Origin: Planctomycetota bacterium
GTDB taxonomy: Bacteria > Planctomycetota > Planctomycetia > Pirellulales > Pirellulaceae
Direction of reading: 5' to 3'
NCBI GenBank assembly: GCA_027622275.1
Contig: JAQBZB010000027.1
Coordinates: 1 to 50,070, forward strand
Length of the DNA: 50,070 nt
A program made the translations under genes and the position numbers. The first letter of the stretch is position 1, and each line of letters begins with the position of its first letter. Shown piece after piece: positions 17,159 through 24,992 of this stretch. A model generated the notes under the pieces. It had not been told where the DNA came from. It made no database searches and saw only the letters and a program-made list of their open reading frames with translations.

Positions 17159-17830
17159 TTAGACCGACAACGCCGGCTCCTCGGCTTGTGTCTCGACGGG
17201 CGAGCCGCGTCGCGAATGAGCCCGCTCCTGGCTGACGGCACGAACCCAATCGAGGTCGCCTCGTTTCCAGACATAGGCAAAGCCGACCAGCAAGACCGCA
17301 AAGAAGACGACGATATCGACGATCGTGACAAACGCGAGCTGCCTGGCACCTTCGTGTGCGACCGATTCGGCGATCGCGACTTTGTCGGTCACCGCGCCGA
17401 GCGTCGGTTCGAGACTCGCGGGGACGGCATCCGCAACCACCGGGTGACGAACTCCCATCTCCTGGTAAAGCAGCCGGGCCGAATCCGTCAACGCGACGCC
17501 ACTTTCCGCCACGACGGCAACTTCAAATTCTTTATCCATCATGTGCGTCGACTTGCCGAAGACCGTGGCCCACGGAAAGAAGAGCGCAACTTCGACATCA
17601 AAGATAATGAACAGCAGCGCGACGACATAGAATCGCAAGTCGAACTGCACGAAGCTCGAACCAATTGTTGGTTCGCCGCATTCGTAAATCTCGAGCTTCT
17701 CCTCGTGCGGGTCGTGTGGACGAACGAACCGTCCGACGAGCAGATTCACAAACAGGAAGATCAAACCAACACTGGCGAACAAGGCCAGATAGGCAACGAT
17801 TCCGATCGAAGAGGCGAATGCTGGTGACAT
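17159..17830 (-). CDS. nuoA: NADH-quinone oxidoreductase subunit A with loop insertion
   Basis: I start it at the ATG for MSPAFASSIGIVAYLALFAS, because the upstream open frame lacks homology. The 223 aa include the NuoA signatures EIYECGEPTIGSSFVQFDLRF and IFDVEVALFFPWATVF. Normal NuoA has about 120-145 aa. The extra length is a soluble insertion of about 75 residues (92-165) before the third helix TIVDIVVFFAVLLVG, plus a basic C-terminal tail. It is a small membrane-arm subunit near the quinone site and the first gene of the A-C-D run. Confidence 0.94.
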   Translation of the reverse strand: MSPAFASSIGIVAYLALFASVGLIFLFVNLLVGRFVRPHDPHEEKLEIYECGEPTIGSSFVQFDLRFYVVALLFIIFDVEVALFFPWATVFGKSTHMMDKEFEVAVVAESGVALTDSARLLYQEMGVRHPVVADAVPASLEPTLGAVTDKVAIAESVAHEGARQLAFVTIVDIVVFFAVLLVGFAYVWKRGDLDWVRAVSQERAHSRRGSPVETQAEEPALSV

Positions 17831-17942
17831 CGAACGCCCGCAATTTGCGTCGAGGAGGTGGCTAAGAAACCAAGTCCCGAATTGTAGGCACGGACAGCGA
17901 TCTTGCAAGCCACCAGGCAAAATCAACGAGAAGCGGCACATC

Positions 17943-18410
17943 CTACGCGTCGAGCAAGCCGTCAGAATGATCGGGACCGGCGACCGAATCCGCCGTCAAC
18001 GATTGACGACTGGCAAAGCCCGCTTCGAGATCGTGCCAAAAGAGTACTTCCGGTTCATCGTATTTCCAGCACAGATAGACCAGCTTGCCATCGATCATGG
18101 CCGGGAAATCAACCAAGCCTGCGATTGCACTCTTCGGTTCAACACCCAATTCCAGCAATTCACGCAGGTAGTCGCTGAGTCGTTCGCTATCTGTCTCTAG
18201 TTGTTGCTCGACCTGTTCGACTTCCGCTTGGTAAACGTCCGCTGAGCCGCCGCTGCGGCTGCGCGATAGTTGACTGAGCCGGTCTCGACGCTCTGACAGC
18301 TCCGTCGCGAGCCGCATCAGGTCGCTAACGATTGCGCGAACCAACGGGAGGCGGGCGTTGGCCTCCTCGACGGTAAAGATCTTGGCTGGAGTGTATTCGT
18401 CAGGCGACAT
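17943..18410 (-). CDS. DUF2203 family protein inside the complex I cluster
   Basis: The preferred start is the ATG giving MSPDEYTPAKIFTVEEANAR (155 aa); an ATG 8 codons upstream is possible. It shows the DUF2203 pattern: FTVEEANARLPLV at the N-terminus, a long coiled-coil helix (AEVEQVEQQLETDSERL), then ELGVEPKSAIAGLVDFPAM and VYLCWKYDEPEVLFWHDLEA with FASRQ. The function of the family is unknown. It lies between nuoI and nuoA in the same direction, so it may be cotranscribed with complex I. A role in assembly is only a guess from position. Confidence 0.88.
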   Translation of the reverse strand: MSPDEYTPAKIFTVEEANARLPLVRAIVSDLMRLATELSERRDRLSQLSRSRSGGSADVYQAEVEQVEQQLETDSERLSDYLRELLELGVEPKSAIAGLVDFPAMIDGKLVYLCWKYDEPEVLFWHDLEAGFASRQSLTADSVAGPDHSDGLLDA

Positions 18411-18464
18411 GATGATATCCCACGCGAACGACAATACTCGACCTAACGATATTCTACTTCAAAA

Positions 18465-18992
18465 CTACTGATTCGGCCCGCCGTGAACCGGTTCGACGAG
18501 TACTTTTGATTCAGCGACCGCCGTTGGGTTCAGTGTCGACCGGCCCCAGGCGACATCCGTTGGAAGTCGCGAGAAGTCGACGATGCAACCATCTCGGCTG
18601 TAGCAGCTTAAGTCATGGGTCGCCCCCATAAAGATGCAATCCACCGGACACGGCTCGACACACAATGCACAAAACATGCACTTCGAGTAGTCAATCGTAA
18701 AGCCCGTAACCTTAAAGCCCTTCCCGCCTTCGACGCGTTCCTTGCCGATGTAGATGCAGTCCACGGGACACGCTTTGGCGCATTGGTCACAGGCAATACA
18801 AGTCGTCAGGTCGAACCGGTGAAAGCCTCGATATCGAGCCGCCACGGGAACCGGCTTCTCCGGATACTCGAATTGCTCGGTAAACGTGCCGCGATCCGCT
18901 TTGTAGGTGATCAACCAGTAACGCAATGTCACCCACATTCCGTGGCCGACCGTATAGATGGCAACACCGATATTTCGAAACCATTCCAGCAT
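18465..18992 (-). CDS. nuoI: NADH-quinone oxidoreductase subunit I (2x[4Fe-4S])
   Basis: The 175-aa protein carries two complete tetracluster motifs, [16 protein letters not shown] and [16 protein letters not shown], and an N-terminal amphipathic segment with the [17 protein letters not shown] element used for membrane-side docking. It passes electrons through clusters N6a/N6b toward NuoB. It is the most upstream nuo gene here, separated from nuoA by the DUF2203 gene. In many bacteria nuoI sits between H and J; here H and J overlap directly, so the gene order is rearranged. Confidence 0.97.
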   Translation of the reverse strand: MLEWFRNIGVAIYTVGHGMWVTLRYWLITYKADRGTFTEQFEYPEKPVPVAARYRGFHRFDLTTCIACDQCAKACPVDCIYIGKERVEGGKGFKVTGFTIDYSKCMFCALCVEPCPVDCIFMGATHDLSCYSRDGCIVDFSRLPTDVAWGRSTLNPTAVAESKVLVEPVHGGPNQ

Positions 18993-19593
18993 CGAACGCG
19001 TCCATGGAAGTTTGCGACTTGCCGACTAGCCGTGAATTATAGGGAGCACACTCAACTCCGCAAGCGCCGATCAAGTGCAGTTGCCAATTGCGTCCGTGCA
19101 TTCTAGGAACTTGCATTGATGAAGGCCGAACGTCGCGGCAAATGCGTGTTGTGCGGCCACTGCCGTGCGGAGTTGAATCGACTCCAAAGTCCAAAGGTCG
19201 CAATTCGACCGTGGTCTTCGGAATAGTAGTTCCCACACGCCGGAGGCTCTCGTCAGAACGAGGTCAGACCGTCACCTGTGTTGTGGGGGGCGAGAATCGC
19301 GAGCAACAAGTCAAGGTTTCTAAAGAAAGTGCGTTTCGGGGTCGCACGAAAACATCGAGGCACATCTCAGACGGACGTCCTCCGTTTCGTGGGCCGCTGG
19401 CTCGTGCGGGCGACCCCAATCGATCGTGATCGAATGTAACTGTAATCCATTGCATGTGTTAGGCGTTGTGCTGAGGATTCCTGCAGCTCCTTGTAAAGCT
19501 GCGTTAAATACAAAGTTTCCGGTGGCAATATCAGTCGTAAGCCGTCAGCGCCGAGATTTCCCGTGAAAATCGAGTGCTGCGTGCGGGCTTTGC

Positions 19594-19621
19594 TTGACTA
19601 CGCTAAGGCAGCACGTAGAGT
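19594..19621 (+). promoter_or_regulatory. candidate sigma-70-type promoter for csrA
   Basis: TTGACT (19594-19599) and TAGAGT (19616-19621) are separated by 16 nt. This would give a leader of about 155 nt before csrA. The match is fair, not strong. Confidence 0.35.
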
Positions 19622-19770
19622 GGAGGGAACATTGATGATGCGCGCAAGCGTTGGTACGGCCAGAGTTTGAGAACAGATTGTTTCCGAAAAACGCGGTTCC
19701 ACGTTATTTGCCGGTGCCGCTAATGATAAGGATCTTTAGGCCATCCGTCGCTAATGCAGCGGCAGCGTTA

Positions 19771-19783
19771 CAAGGAATGGACG
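19771..19783 (+). promoter_or_regulatory. csrA ribosome-binding site with overlapping GGA motifs
   Basis: AAGGA (19772-19776) lies 7 nt before the ATG, and a second GGA follows at 19779-19781. CsrA family proteins recognise GGA cores, so this site could be the autoregulatory target. Confidence 0.5.
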
Positions 19784-19993
19784 ATGTTAGTTTTATCCCG
19801 CAAAAAGAACGAGAGTATTGTCATCAACGATGACATCACTATCGTTGTGGTCGAGATTCGAGGCGACAAGGTGCGTTTGGGGATTGAAGCCCCGAAAGAA
19901 GTACCGGTTCACCGTCGCGAAGTGTACGACGCTATCAAACGGAACGAGATGCCGTCCGTTGAGGGAGATTCGTCGAGCGAGACTAACAGCTAG
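19784..19993 (+). CDS. csrA: carbon storage regulator CsrA
   Basis: The gene starts at the ATG for MLVLSRKKNESIVINDD; an upstream in-frame ATG adds ten residues without family character. At 69 aa it is a normal CsrA with the beta-strand pattern and the C-terminal helix (RREVYDAIKRNE). CsrA dimers bind GGA motifs in mRNA leaders and repress translation. The ribosome-binding region CAAGGAATGGACG before the start contains two GGA triplets, so autoregulation by occlusion is plausible (inference). In bacteria with flagella it is often tied to motility control; no such genes are nearby. Confidence 0.95.
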   Translation: MLVLSRKKNESIVINDDITIVVVEIRGDKVRLGIEAPKEVPVHRREVYDAIKRNEMPSVEGDSSSETNS

Positions 19994-20206
19994 TTTGTTC
20001 AGCTGGATCGCCATTCATTTTTCCCACTTCTTTCTCACGCTGCATCACTCCTCTCTCCAATGCGTCCATCGACGCTCCTTCCCCCAAGGGCATTCAGCCT
20101 CGCTGCCTCAAGTCGATCACCTTGATCTCCCTGCGTACCCCGGCTTGACTCATCGCGATAACACCCATTAAATAACGACTTACGATCACCGCTGGGTGGT
20201 GATCCC

Positions 20207-20279
20207 GGCCCCATCGTCTAGCGGTCTAGGACTCCGGCCTTTCACGCCGGCAACACGGGTTCGAGTCCCGTTGGGGTCA
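20207..20279 (+). tRNA. tRNA-Glu (anticodon TTC)
   Basis: A 73-nt cloverleaf is visible. The acceptor stem pairs GGCCCCA with TGGGGTC (one G-T pair) and the discriminator is A. The anticodon stem CCGGC/GCCGG encloses CTTTCAC, so the anticodon is TTC at 20241-20243. The T arm CGGGTTCGAGTCCCG is standard. CCA is not encoded. Its 3' end serves as the integration site for the two elements that follow: the T arm and acceptor 3' strand are repeated at 30284-30308 and, degenerately, at 35083-35107. Confidence 0.96.
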
Positions 20280-20283
20280 CTCT
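20259..20283. repeat. att core 1 (tRNA-Glu 3' end, left end of element 1)
   Basis: A 25-bp segment covering the T arm and 3' acceptor strand of tRNA-Glu plus four downstream bases. It recurs at 30284-30308 with one mismatch. The integrase stop codon (20282-20284) lies at its edge. Confidence 0.9.
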
Positions 20284-21538
20284 AAGGGATTGCATCAAAG
20301 TCGCAGTCTATCGCATTACCTAGCAAAACATACGTTTGTTCATCTGCTGGCTTTAGAGCTTGCGGCTCATTGCGAGCCAATGCGTGCGCTTGCTGCGCCG
20401 CATTCTGTGCGATTTTCGGAACAGGCTTCGTGGCGTCTGAGAAGTGGTCGTCGGTCACTTGCAGATAGTGCTTAGCCGCTACTGCTTGGCTGTTGCCGAT
20501 CCAATCGCAAACCACGTGCAATGGGAACGTCTCGGCCAGTTCCGTCTCTCGCGTGCTACGAAGGTTCTGAAACAGCTTCGGCCATGTCTCCAACCCAGCT
20601 CGCTTAATGATGCGTTCAAGTTGCGTGCGGAGGTTCGAGTTGGCATCGCGATAGCGAGTTATGACATACTCGGTGCCCGGCTCGGCCGCGTCCCAAGCTT
20701 CCTCAAGGTACGGCCGCAGCTCGGGGAAGATCGGCACAACTCGACGACCCTTCCCTTCGTGATGTTCCGTCTTGGAACTTCGCACCTGCATCCTGCCGAG
20801 TTCCCAGTCGATGTCAGCCCACGTCAAAGCCAGATGCTCGGACGGACAACGCAGGCCACCGTAGCGGCTCAAGGCAAACAACAATCGCCATTGGCTGTCC
20901 GGACAGGCGTCCAGCACTTTGGCGGCTTCTTCGCGGCTCACGAAGTAGAACCGCTCTTTGTTCGCTTGCACGGCGATTCCCTTCATTTCGCCAAAAGGGT
21001 TGGCATCAGCAGCAATGAGGCGTCGCTTGATTGCAGCGCGGAAAAACTGGCGTGCCCGGCCACACATGCGGCGAACCGTATTCTCCCCTAATCGCTTTTT
21101 CAGCGACAGCCGGAAGTCATCGGCATCCCCTTCGTTAATCTCGGCTATGGGTTTGGTTTCACCGAAGAACGCGAGCAACTCCCGCCGGGTGCGGTCAAGA
21201 TTAATCATCGTGCCGGGCTTCACGTCGGTACGGCCAGCAAGGTAGGCGTCCAGAAAGGCACCTAGTGTCGTCGTCGGCTTGGCTTCCCGCTCGGGAATCA
21301 AGCCGACCTTGGCGAGCTTCTTGGCCAATGACGAATCCAGCTTCGATAGCCAACGTACCGTATCGGCTTCGAGGGCGTGCCCCGTCATCTTCGCCGCCAG
21401 TAGTTGTTCAACGCGGAACTTGACCGCTTCTGCCGCTCGCTGGGAAGCCTTGCCCAGCCGGATCGTCGGCCGCTTGCCATTGGCAGCAACAAAGAGAATG
21501 CGTCGGGTGCCGTTCTTGTCACGTGCGATGCTCGCCAT
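20282..21538 (-). CDS. tyrosine recombinase (integrase) of element 1
   Basis: A 418-aa integrase. The N-terminal arm-binding part has GKRPTIRLGKASQRAAEAVK, followed by a SAM-like core-binding part. The catalytic domain shows Arg in RYGGLRCPSEHLAL, a Lys in RSSKTEHHEGKGRR, the box-II region FQNLRSTRETELAE (the usual His is Gln or displaced; Arg kept), and the nucleophile Tyr in AAKHYLQVT. It cuts and joins att sites to integrate or excise the element. Its stop codon is TAG inside the att junction next to tRNA-Glu, the usual layout for this family. The antitoxin gene ends 6 nt upstream, suggesting a joint transcript. Confidence 0.95.
   Translation of the reverse strand: MASIARDKNGTRRILFVAANGKRPTIRLGKASQRAAEAVKFRVEQLLAAKMTGHALEADTVRWLSKLDSSLAKKLAKVGLIPEREAKPTTTLGAFLDAYLAGRTDVKPGTMINLDRTRRELLAFFGETKPIAEINEGDADDFRLSLKKRLGENTVRRMCGRARQFFRAAIKRRLIAADANPFGEMKGIAVQANKERFYFVSREEAAKVLDACPDSQWRLLFALSRYGGLRCPSEHLALTWADIDWELGRMQVRSSKTEHHEGKGRRVVPIFPELRPYLEEAWDAAEPGTEYVITRYRDANSNLRTQLERIIKRAGLETWPKLFQNLRSTRETELAETFPLHVVCDWIGNSQAVAAKHYLQVTDDHFSDATKPVPKIAQNAAQQAHALARNEPQALKPADEQTYVLLGNAIDCDFDAIP
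20394..20411 (+). repeat. subterminal direct repeat of element 1, left copy
   Basis: TGCGCCGCATTCTGTGCG, identical to 30222-30239, same orientation. It begins 110 nt inside att core 1 and overlaps the 3' part of the integrase gene. A likely integrase arm site. Confidence 0.75.
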
Positions 21539-21544
21539 TGTTCA

Positions 21545-21925
21545 CTAGCCTTTCTTATTGGTTTCCCGATTCTTTCGTAAGACGGCTTGCAACACGCGGT
21601 CGATCTTGTCCACTGTCCGCACCGTCGGAGAATGCTTGCCTGATTCCAGCCGCGAAATCGTCTCTTGCCGCACCCCCGCCCGACGAGCCAACTCTTGTTG
21701 CGTCAGCCCCGCCGCCGCCCGGTCGCGGATGATCTTGCGAGCAATCGACACGCGAGCATACTCGACCGCCGGGCGATTCCCCTCCGCGTCCGCCGCTGGA
21801 TATTCGGGAAGTGCTTCCGCCTCGCGCGTCGCGGCCTTCGCCGCCAGCCGCCGCAGCTTCTTTAACTCGGCTTCCTCGACCAACACAAACCGCTTGCCGT
21901 TCCGTTTGACAACTTGCTGTAACAT
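21545..21925 (-). CDS. HTH (XRE/HigA-like) antitoxin
   Basis: A 126-aa protein with start MLQQVVKRNGKRFVLVEEAE; a GTG two codons upstream is an alternative. The C-terminal half is a Cro/CI-type helix-turn-helix: GLTQQELARRAGVRQETISRLE, followed by PTVRTVDKIDRVLQ. The N-terminal part contains a FVLVEEAELKKLRRLAAKA segment typical of antitoxins of this planctomycete/cyanobacterial class. It follows the toxin gene closely (toxin first, antitoxin second, as in higBA). It probably neutralises the toxin and represses the shared promoter. Confidence 0.88.
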   Translation of the reverse strand: MLQQVVKRNGKRFVLVEEAELKKLRRLAAKAATREAEALPEYPAADAEGNRPAVEYARVSIARKIIRDRAAAGLTQQELARRAGVRQETISRLESGKHSPTVRTVDKIDRVLQAVLRKNRETNKKG

Positions 21926-21931
21926 GCTCAC

Positions 21932-22186
21932 TTACTCCTCATAGAACCCGTCTCGGTGGCCCACTTTCTCTATCGTCACCACGTTCCCCGTCACGCAAAA
22001 CTGAACACGGTAATCTCCCGTCCGCATCCGAAACCTACCGGCCAGATCGCCACGCAACGGCTTCGCACCGCTAACGCTCGGCCATTGCCTCAATCGCTGA
22101 AACACCTTTTCCATCCGCGTTTGGATCGACACGGGCAACTCCTCCAGTTGCGATTGTGCGTCTCGCGTGATGACTACGTTTGGCAT
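21932..22186 (-). CDS. RelE/ParE superfamily toxin
   Basis: An 84-aa protein starting MPNVVITRDAQSQLEELP. The RelE/ParE fold is recognised from the two N-terminal helices, the KPLRGDLAGRFRMRTGDYRVQF strand block and the C-terminal VVTIEKVGHRDGFYE. Members either cleave mRNA on ribosomes or poison gyrase; sequence alone does not decide. I prefer this ATG over the one 4 codons upstream because the upstream ATG lies inside the predicted -10 box, which would make the message leaderless. The antitoxin gene starts about 7 nt after its stop. The pair likely stabilises the element. Confidence 0.88.
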   Translation of the reverse strand: MPNVVITRDAQSQLEELPVSIQTRMEKVFQRLRQWPSVSGAKPLRGDLAGRFRMRTGDYRVQFCVTGNVVTIEKVGHRDGFYEE

Positions 22187-22193
22187 TTCTGAA

Positions 22194-22222
22194 ACCATAT
22201 CAGCCTATGACAAGTTTGTCAA
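22194..22222 (-). promoter_or_regulatory. near-consensus promoter and palindromic operator of the toxin-antitoxin pair
   Basis: On the minus strand TTGACA (22217-22222) and TATGGT (22194-22199) are spaced by 17 nt. The palindrome TGACAAGTTTGTCA (22208-22221) overlaps the -35 box and is a natural operator for the HTH antitoxin. Transcription would begin at or just before the ATG at 22186. Confidence 0.65.
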
Positions 22223-22271
22223 CACGCGGAGTCAAAAGACGCTCGCAAATGAGGCAAGTCGAATCGTCGCG

Positions 22272-22499
22272 TCATCGTGAAGTGTCTCTGTTGGGCCTCA
22301 GCCCCGCCCTTCGCTCTGCTTCATCGCGAGACACGCCGCCATCGAATTCCATGATTGCGGCGCGCTCTCCAAACTCGTAATCGTCGTCAAGTTCGTTCGA
22401 CGTGATTGGCTGATTCATCCAAGACGGTGGCCAAGTGGCACGCGATGGAACGCATTCCAACTCATTGCGCGCTGTACTGTGATATAGGGGGGAATTCAT
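22272..22499 (-). CDS. small protein with ERAAIMEFDGG motif
   Basis: A 75-aa frame whose C-terminal half (GERAAIMEFDGGVSRDEAER) resembles a short helical motif I associate with mobile-element genes next to primases in planctomycetes (recollection, not verified). The first 27 residues are less convincing, and an internal ATG at 22418 (MNQPITSNELDDDYEFGER) would give 48 aa. Neither start has a strong ribosome-binding site. It sits between the primase and the toxin genes, same strand. Function unknown. Confidence 0.5.
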   Translation of the reverse strand: MNSPLYHSTARNELECVPSRATWPPSWMNQPITSNELDDDYEFGERAAIMEFDGGVSRDEAERRAGLRPNRDTSR

Positions 22500-22560
22500 G
22501 GGATAAAATCTACGCTCTGCAATGGTGTGGATCGCGTTCCAGTGCGTGCCATGTTAGTTA

Positions 22561-24060
22561 TCAATCGATCAAGTGGATGCCTTCGTATGCCCGGTAACGT
22601 ATTGCGCCGTCACGTGGTTGAGTTTTGCGGATCGACGGAACAGCCGCCAGCAAGTCGCGCCCGAAAGTCTGTTGTGTGCCGTGCGAATCGCGTCCGTTGC
22701 GACCGCACCAGTCCAGCCACGCCGTAAATAACTCGGCCACTGGCACGCAATACTCGGCTCCCACTTCGCACCGCTCGCGGACGAAAGCGCCGACAGGTGA
22801 CGACAGTTCGGACAGTTCGTCGAACAGGTCACAGCCACTTTCAGGCTGCGAGAAATAGCCACGCTCCCGCAGTCGTCGCCAGCCTTCGATGGCCCATAAC
22901 AGAATCCCAGGAAGCTCGTTCAAGAGCGATTCGCTCAAGGTGTGATCTTCGCGCCCGAAAAAGCTCTCGGTCAGTCTCAGGATTTGCATTCGGCCAGCGA
23001 GCGCGCCGGAAGAATCGGCCAATCGTGGTAGCTCGTTCGATAAGATCATGATGCGCGCCGACAGCTTGGCGGTCATTGGTGGCAGATACTTGCGATCGAT
23101 CGTCAAAGCATCTTCCCCCGATATGCTCAACAGCCGCTCAGTCACGATCGCCTGGTCAGTCCGGCCGCTTAGCCTCGCGTCCGAAATTATGGCCAACGAC
23201 TTCCCAATCAACGGCCACAATCCGAAGTTAGTAGAGAGACTCGACAGAGTAGGTCCGGCCACGTTATCAGCACCAATGAGTTGACGGACGACTCTCGCGA
23301 TTGTGCCTTTACCGCTTCTCTTTGGTCCGATCAACAGCAGCATTTTTTGCTGGCGAGTATCCGACGTCAGAAAGTAGCCAAGCCACTCTTGCAGCGCGCC
23401 GATTGACTGTTGATCGTCTGGCCACAATTTAGCGAGAAACGCGAGCCACTTTACCGGCTTAATTGCGTTCGCATCGAAGTCGTAACTTGTCGCTGTCGTC
23501 GTGAAGTAACGCGGCGTCGCTGGGTAGTGGTAATCAATCGAGCCAGCCACCAACGCCGGCAAGTGAATCAATCCGTTGCGCGCGGCCAGCAGGTCCAACG
23601 GTGCGGGGTCATCCGGTTTTAGTTCAAGCCATGCCGGGGCCTCGACTCGTGATGACAGCATTGTTTGCGTCTTTAGTTGTTCGTGAACATCGCCAGTTAC
23701 GCGACTTGTGACGTCGCGGAATCTGCGGTTCAAATTGCGAACAACTGCCCCGCGGGCCTCTGCGTTCGGCAGCTCGACATATCGGCCAGCGTTCCAGCGC
23801 CAAAATGTCCCGCGCCAGAATCGCAAACGGGATACGCCGTCCGTTCTTTCCGCCTCAACGATCGTCTTGGCTTCGGTTGCTGGGTCCAGCAGCTTCGCGC
23901 TCCGCTTGGCGTCGCGGTCTTTCTTTCCCCGCCGCCGCGTTACCTTGCCGTTGCTCCGCGCGGGGCCGTTGCTCCGCGCGGGGATGTTATCGGTGTCTGG
24001 CATCGGGTGTGCCGCGTCAAATTTCGCCGCCATTGCGGAATCGATTTCGTCGATCATCAT
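22561..24060 (-). CDS. P4-family primase-helicase (D5-like SF3 ATPase)
   Basis: I choose the ATG that overlaps the stop of the small HTH gene (ATGA) and yields MMIDEIDSAMAAKFDAA, 499 aa. The protein has an N-terminal basic disordered region, a D5_N-like segment (SLDYHYPATPRYF-like), the Walker A motif GPKRSGKGT, and a Walker B/sensor region (KSLAIISDARLSGRTDQ ... ARIMILSNELP). The C-terminal winged helix includes VPVAELFTAWLDWCGRNG. Such enzymes initiate and unwind replication of satellites and plasmids. The primase (TOPRIM/AEP) active site itself is not evident at this length, so it may act mainly as the helicase/loader. Confidence 0.92.
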   Translation of the reverse strand: MMIDEIDSAMAAKFDAAHPMPDTDNIPARSNGPARSNGKVTRRRGKKDRDAKRSAKLLDPATEAKTIVEAERTDGVSRLRFWRGTFWRWNAGRYVELPNAEARGAVVRNLNRRFRDVTSRVTGDVHEQLKTQTMLSSRVEAPAWLELKPDDPAPLDLLAARNGLIHLPALVAGSIDYHYPATPRYFTTTATSYDFDANAIKPVKWLAFLAKLWPDDQQSIGALQEWLGYFLTSDTRQQKMLLLIGPKRSGKGTIARVVRQLIGADNVAGPTLSSLSTNFGLWPLIGKSLAIISDARLSGRTDQAIVTERLLSISGEDALTIDRKYLPPMTAKLSARIMILSNELPRLADSSGALAGRMQILRLTESFFGREDHTLSESLLNELPGILLWAIEGWRRLRERGYFSQPESGCDLFDELSELSSPVGAFVRERCEVGAEYCVPVAELFTAWLDWCGRNGRDSHGTQQTFGRDLLAAVPSIRKTQPRDGAIRYRAYEGIHLID

Positions 24061-24254
24061 GCGACACCGCCTTTCGTCTGGGCGGCGATCCACCGTCGCA
24101 AATCACCGAGGGAATAGCGAACTGACCGAGAAATTCGCACGTGTGGAATCTCGCCCGATGACTTCAGGCTCCATAAGTTACGCGGGCTGATCGCTAGCGC
24201 GATGGCCGCTTCCTTGGGCGTCAATAGCAACTGCTGCGTTGAATTCATGCTCAA
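24057..24254 (-). CDS. excisionase-like helix-turn-helix protein
   Basis: A 65-aa MerR-like/excisionase-type DNA-binding protein: LLTPKEAAIALAISPRNLW (helix-turn-helix) followed by GEIPHVRISRSVRYSLGDL and RRWIAAQ. The start is TTG at 24254 or ATG at 24248. Its stop overlaps the primase start (ATGA). In this position it could serve as the recombination directionality factor for the integrase or as a regulator of the replication gene (inference). Confidence 0.85.
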   Translation of the reverse strand: MSMNSTQQLLLTPKEAAIALAISPRNLWSLKSSGEIPHVRISRSVRYSLGDLRRWIAAQTKGGVA

Positions 24255-24332
24255 TCATTTCCGGGGTTCTCTAGACGGTTGTTTCGATCCGCCACACTGG
24301 CCAATCGCGAATTGTCGGATCTGATGCTCCAC

Positions 24333-24620
24333 TCATTTCGGTTTTCGTGGTCGAGACGGCACCTCGTCACCAGTCACGAGCGGCAGATCTCGCCGAATTG
24401 CTTCTTGCTTGATCTCGGCAATCGCTTGCTTCCGTGAATCGATCGCGTCAAGCTCCTGCTGGACACGCTGGACTTCCGCGTCGTCGTAAAAATACCGGCC
24501 GCCGCAGGACAACAGCGGCTCAATTCTCCGCTGGCGCACGATGTACGCGGCGCGATACATCGGCTGATCGATGCGACGGGCGATGTCCCCGACTGATACT
24601 GGCTGTTTCTTCGTCATCAT
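24333..24620 (-). CDS. small MerR-like DNA-binding protein
   Basis: A 95-aa protein. The start is ATG at 24620, preceded by AAGGAA at a good distance. The N-terminal part, PVSVGDIARRIDQPMYRAAY, then IEPLLSCGGRYFYDDAEVQ, has the winged-helix shape of MerR/excisionase DNA-binding modules, followed by a coiled-coil tail (VQQELDAIDSRKQAIAEIKQ). It is the first gene of the minus-strand block of element 1, so it may regulate the replication genes. Exact targets unknown. Confidence 0.75.
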   Translation of the reverse strand: MMTKKQPVSVGDIARRIDQPMYRAAYIVRQRRIEPLLSCGGRYFYDDAEVQRVQQELDAIDSRKQAIAEIKQEAIRRDLPLVTGDEVPSRPRKPK

Positions 24621-24992
24621 TGCGTTCCTTAAAGTAAAAGTAGTCACGACCTGTGTCCCTTATATCTCTATAATCGGCAAATCCGCTAAAGAAGGTCCAT
24701 AATTCGTTTTGCTTTTAGCGCGAGGTGCTTCTGGTCAAGGCAGTTCGTCGAGTGGATCGTTTAACCAAAGTAGGGAGCGCAAGCCATTTCCGCTGATGGC
24801 GCGCTTCAATTGGAATTGAACCTTTGCTGTAGCATCCGTGGTTTTCGCGAATTACCTTCTGGATAGTCGGCAACATACCGTCACGAAACTTCCGGCCATC
24901 AAATCAACTGGCAACCGTTGATCGGACGCTGTATCCTGGGTCAGTTCCGGTCTCTGCCACTTGGCCCATCCCGCTATACGAAGGATATCGAC
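24621..24992. other. divergent intergenic region of element 1
   Basis: This stretch separates the minus-strand replication block from the plus-strand cargo. It includes an AT-rich part (around 24660-24720) with a CGCTAAA/TTTAGCG inverted repeat. It may hold divergent promoters or a replication origin for the primase-helicase, but iterons are not obvious. Confidence 0.4.

Larger units (their letters stand above)
18993..19783. other. 790-nt region upstream of nuoI and csrA, no gene recognised
   Basis: The nuoI gene and csrA diverge from this region. Several short frames exist on both strands, but none has a convincing start or protein character. It probably holds both promoters and a long csrA leader. 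A candidate csrA promoter is listed separately. I cannot exclude a small RNA. Confidence 0.4.
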
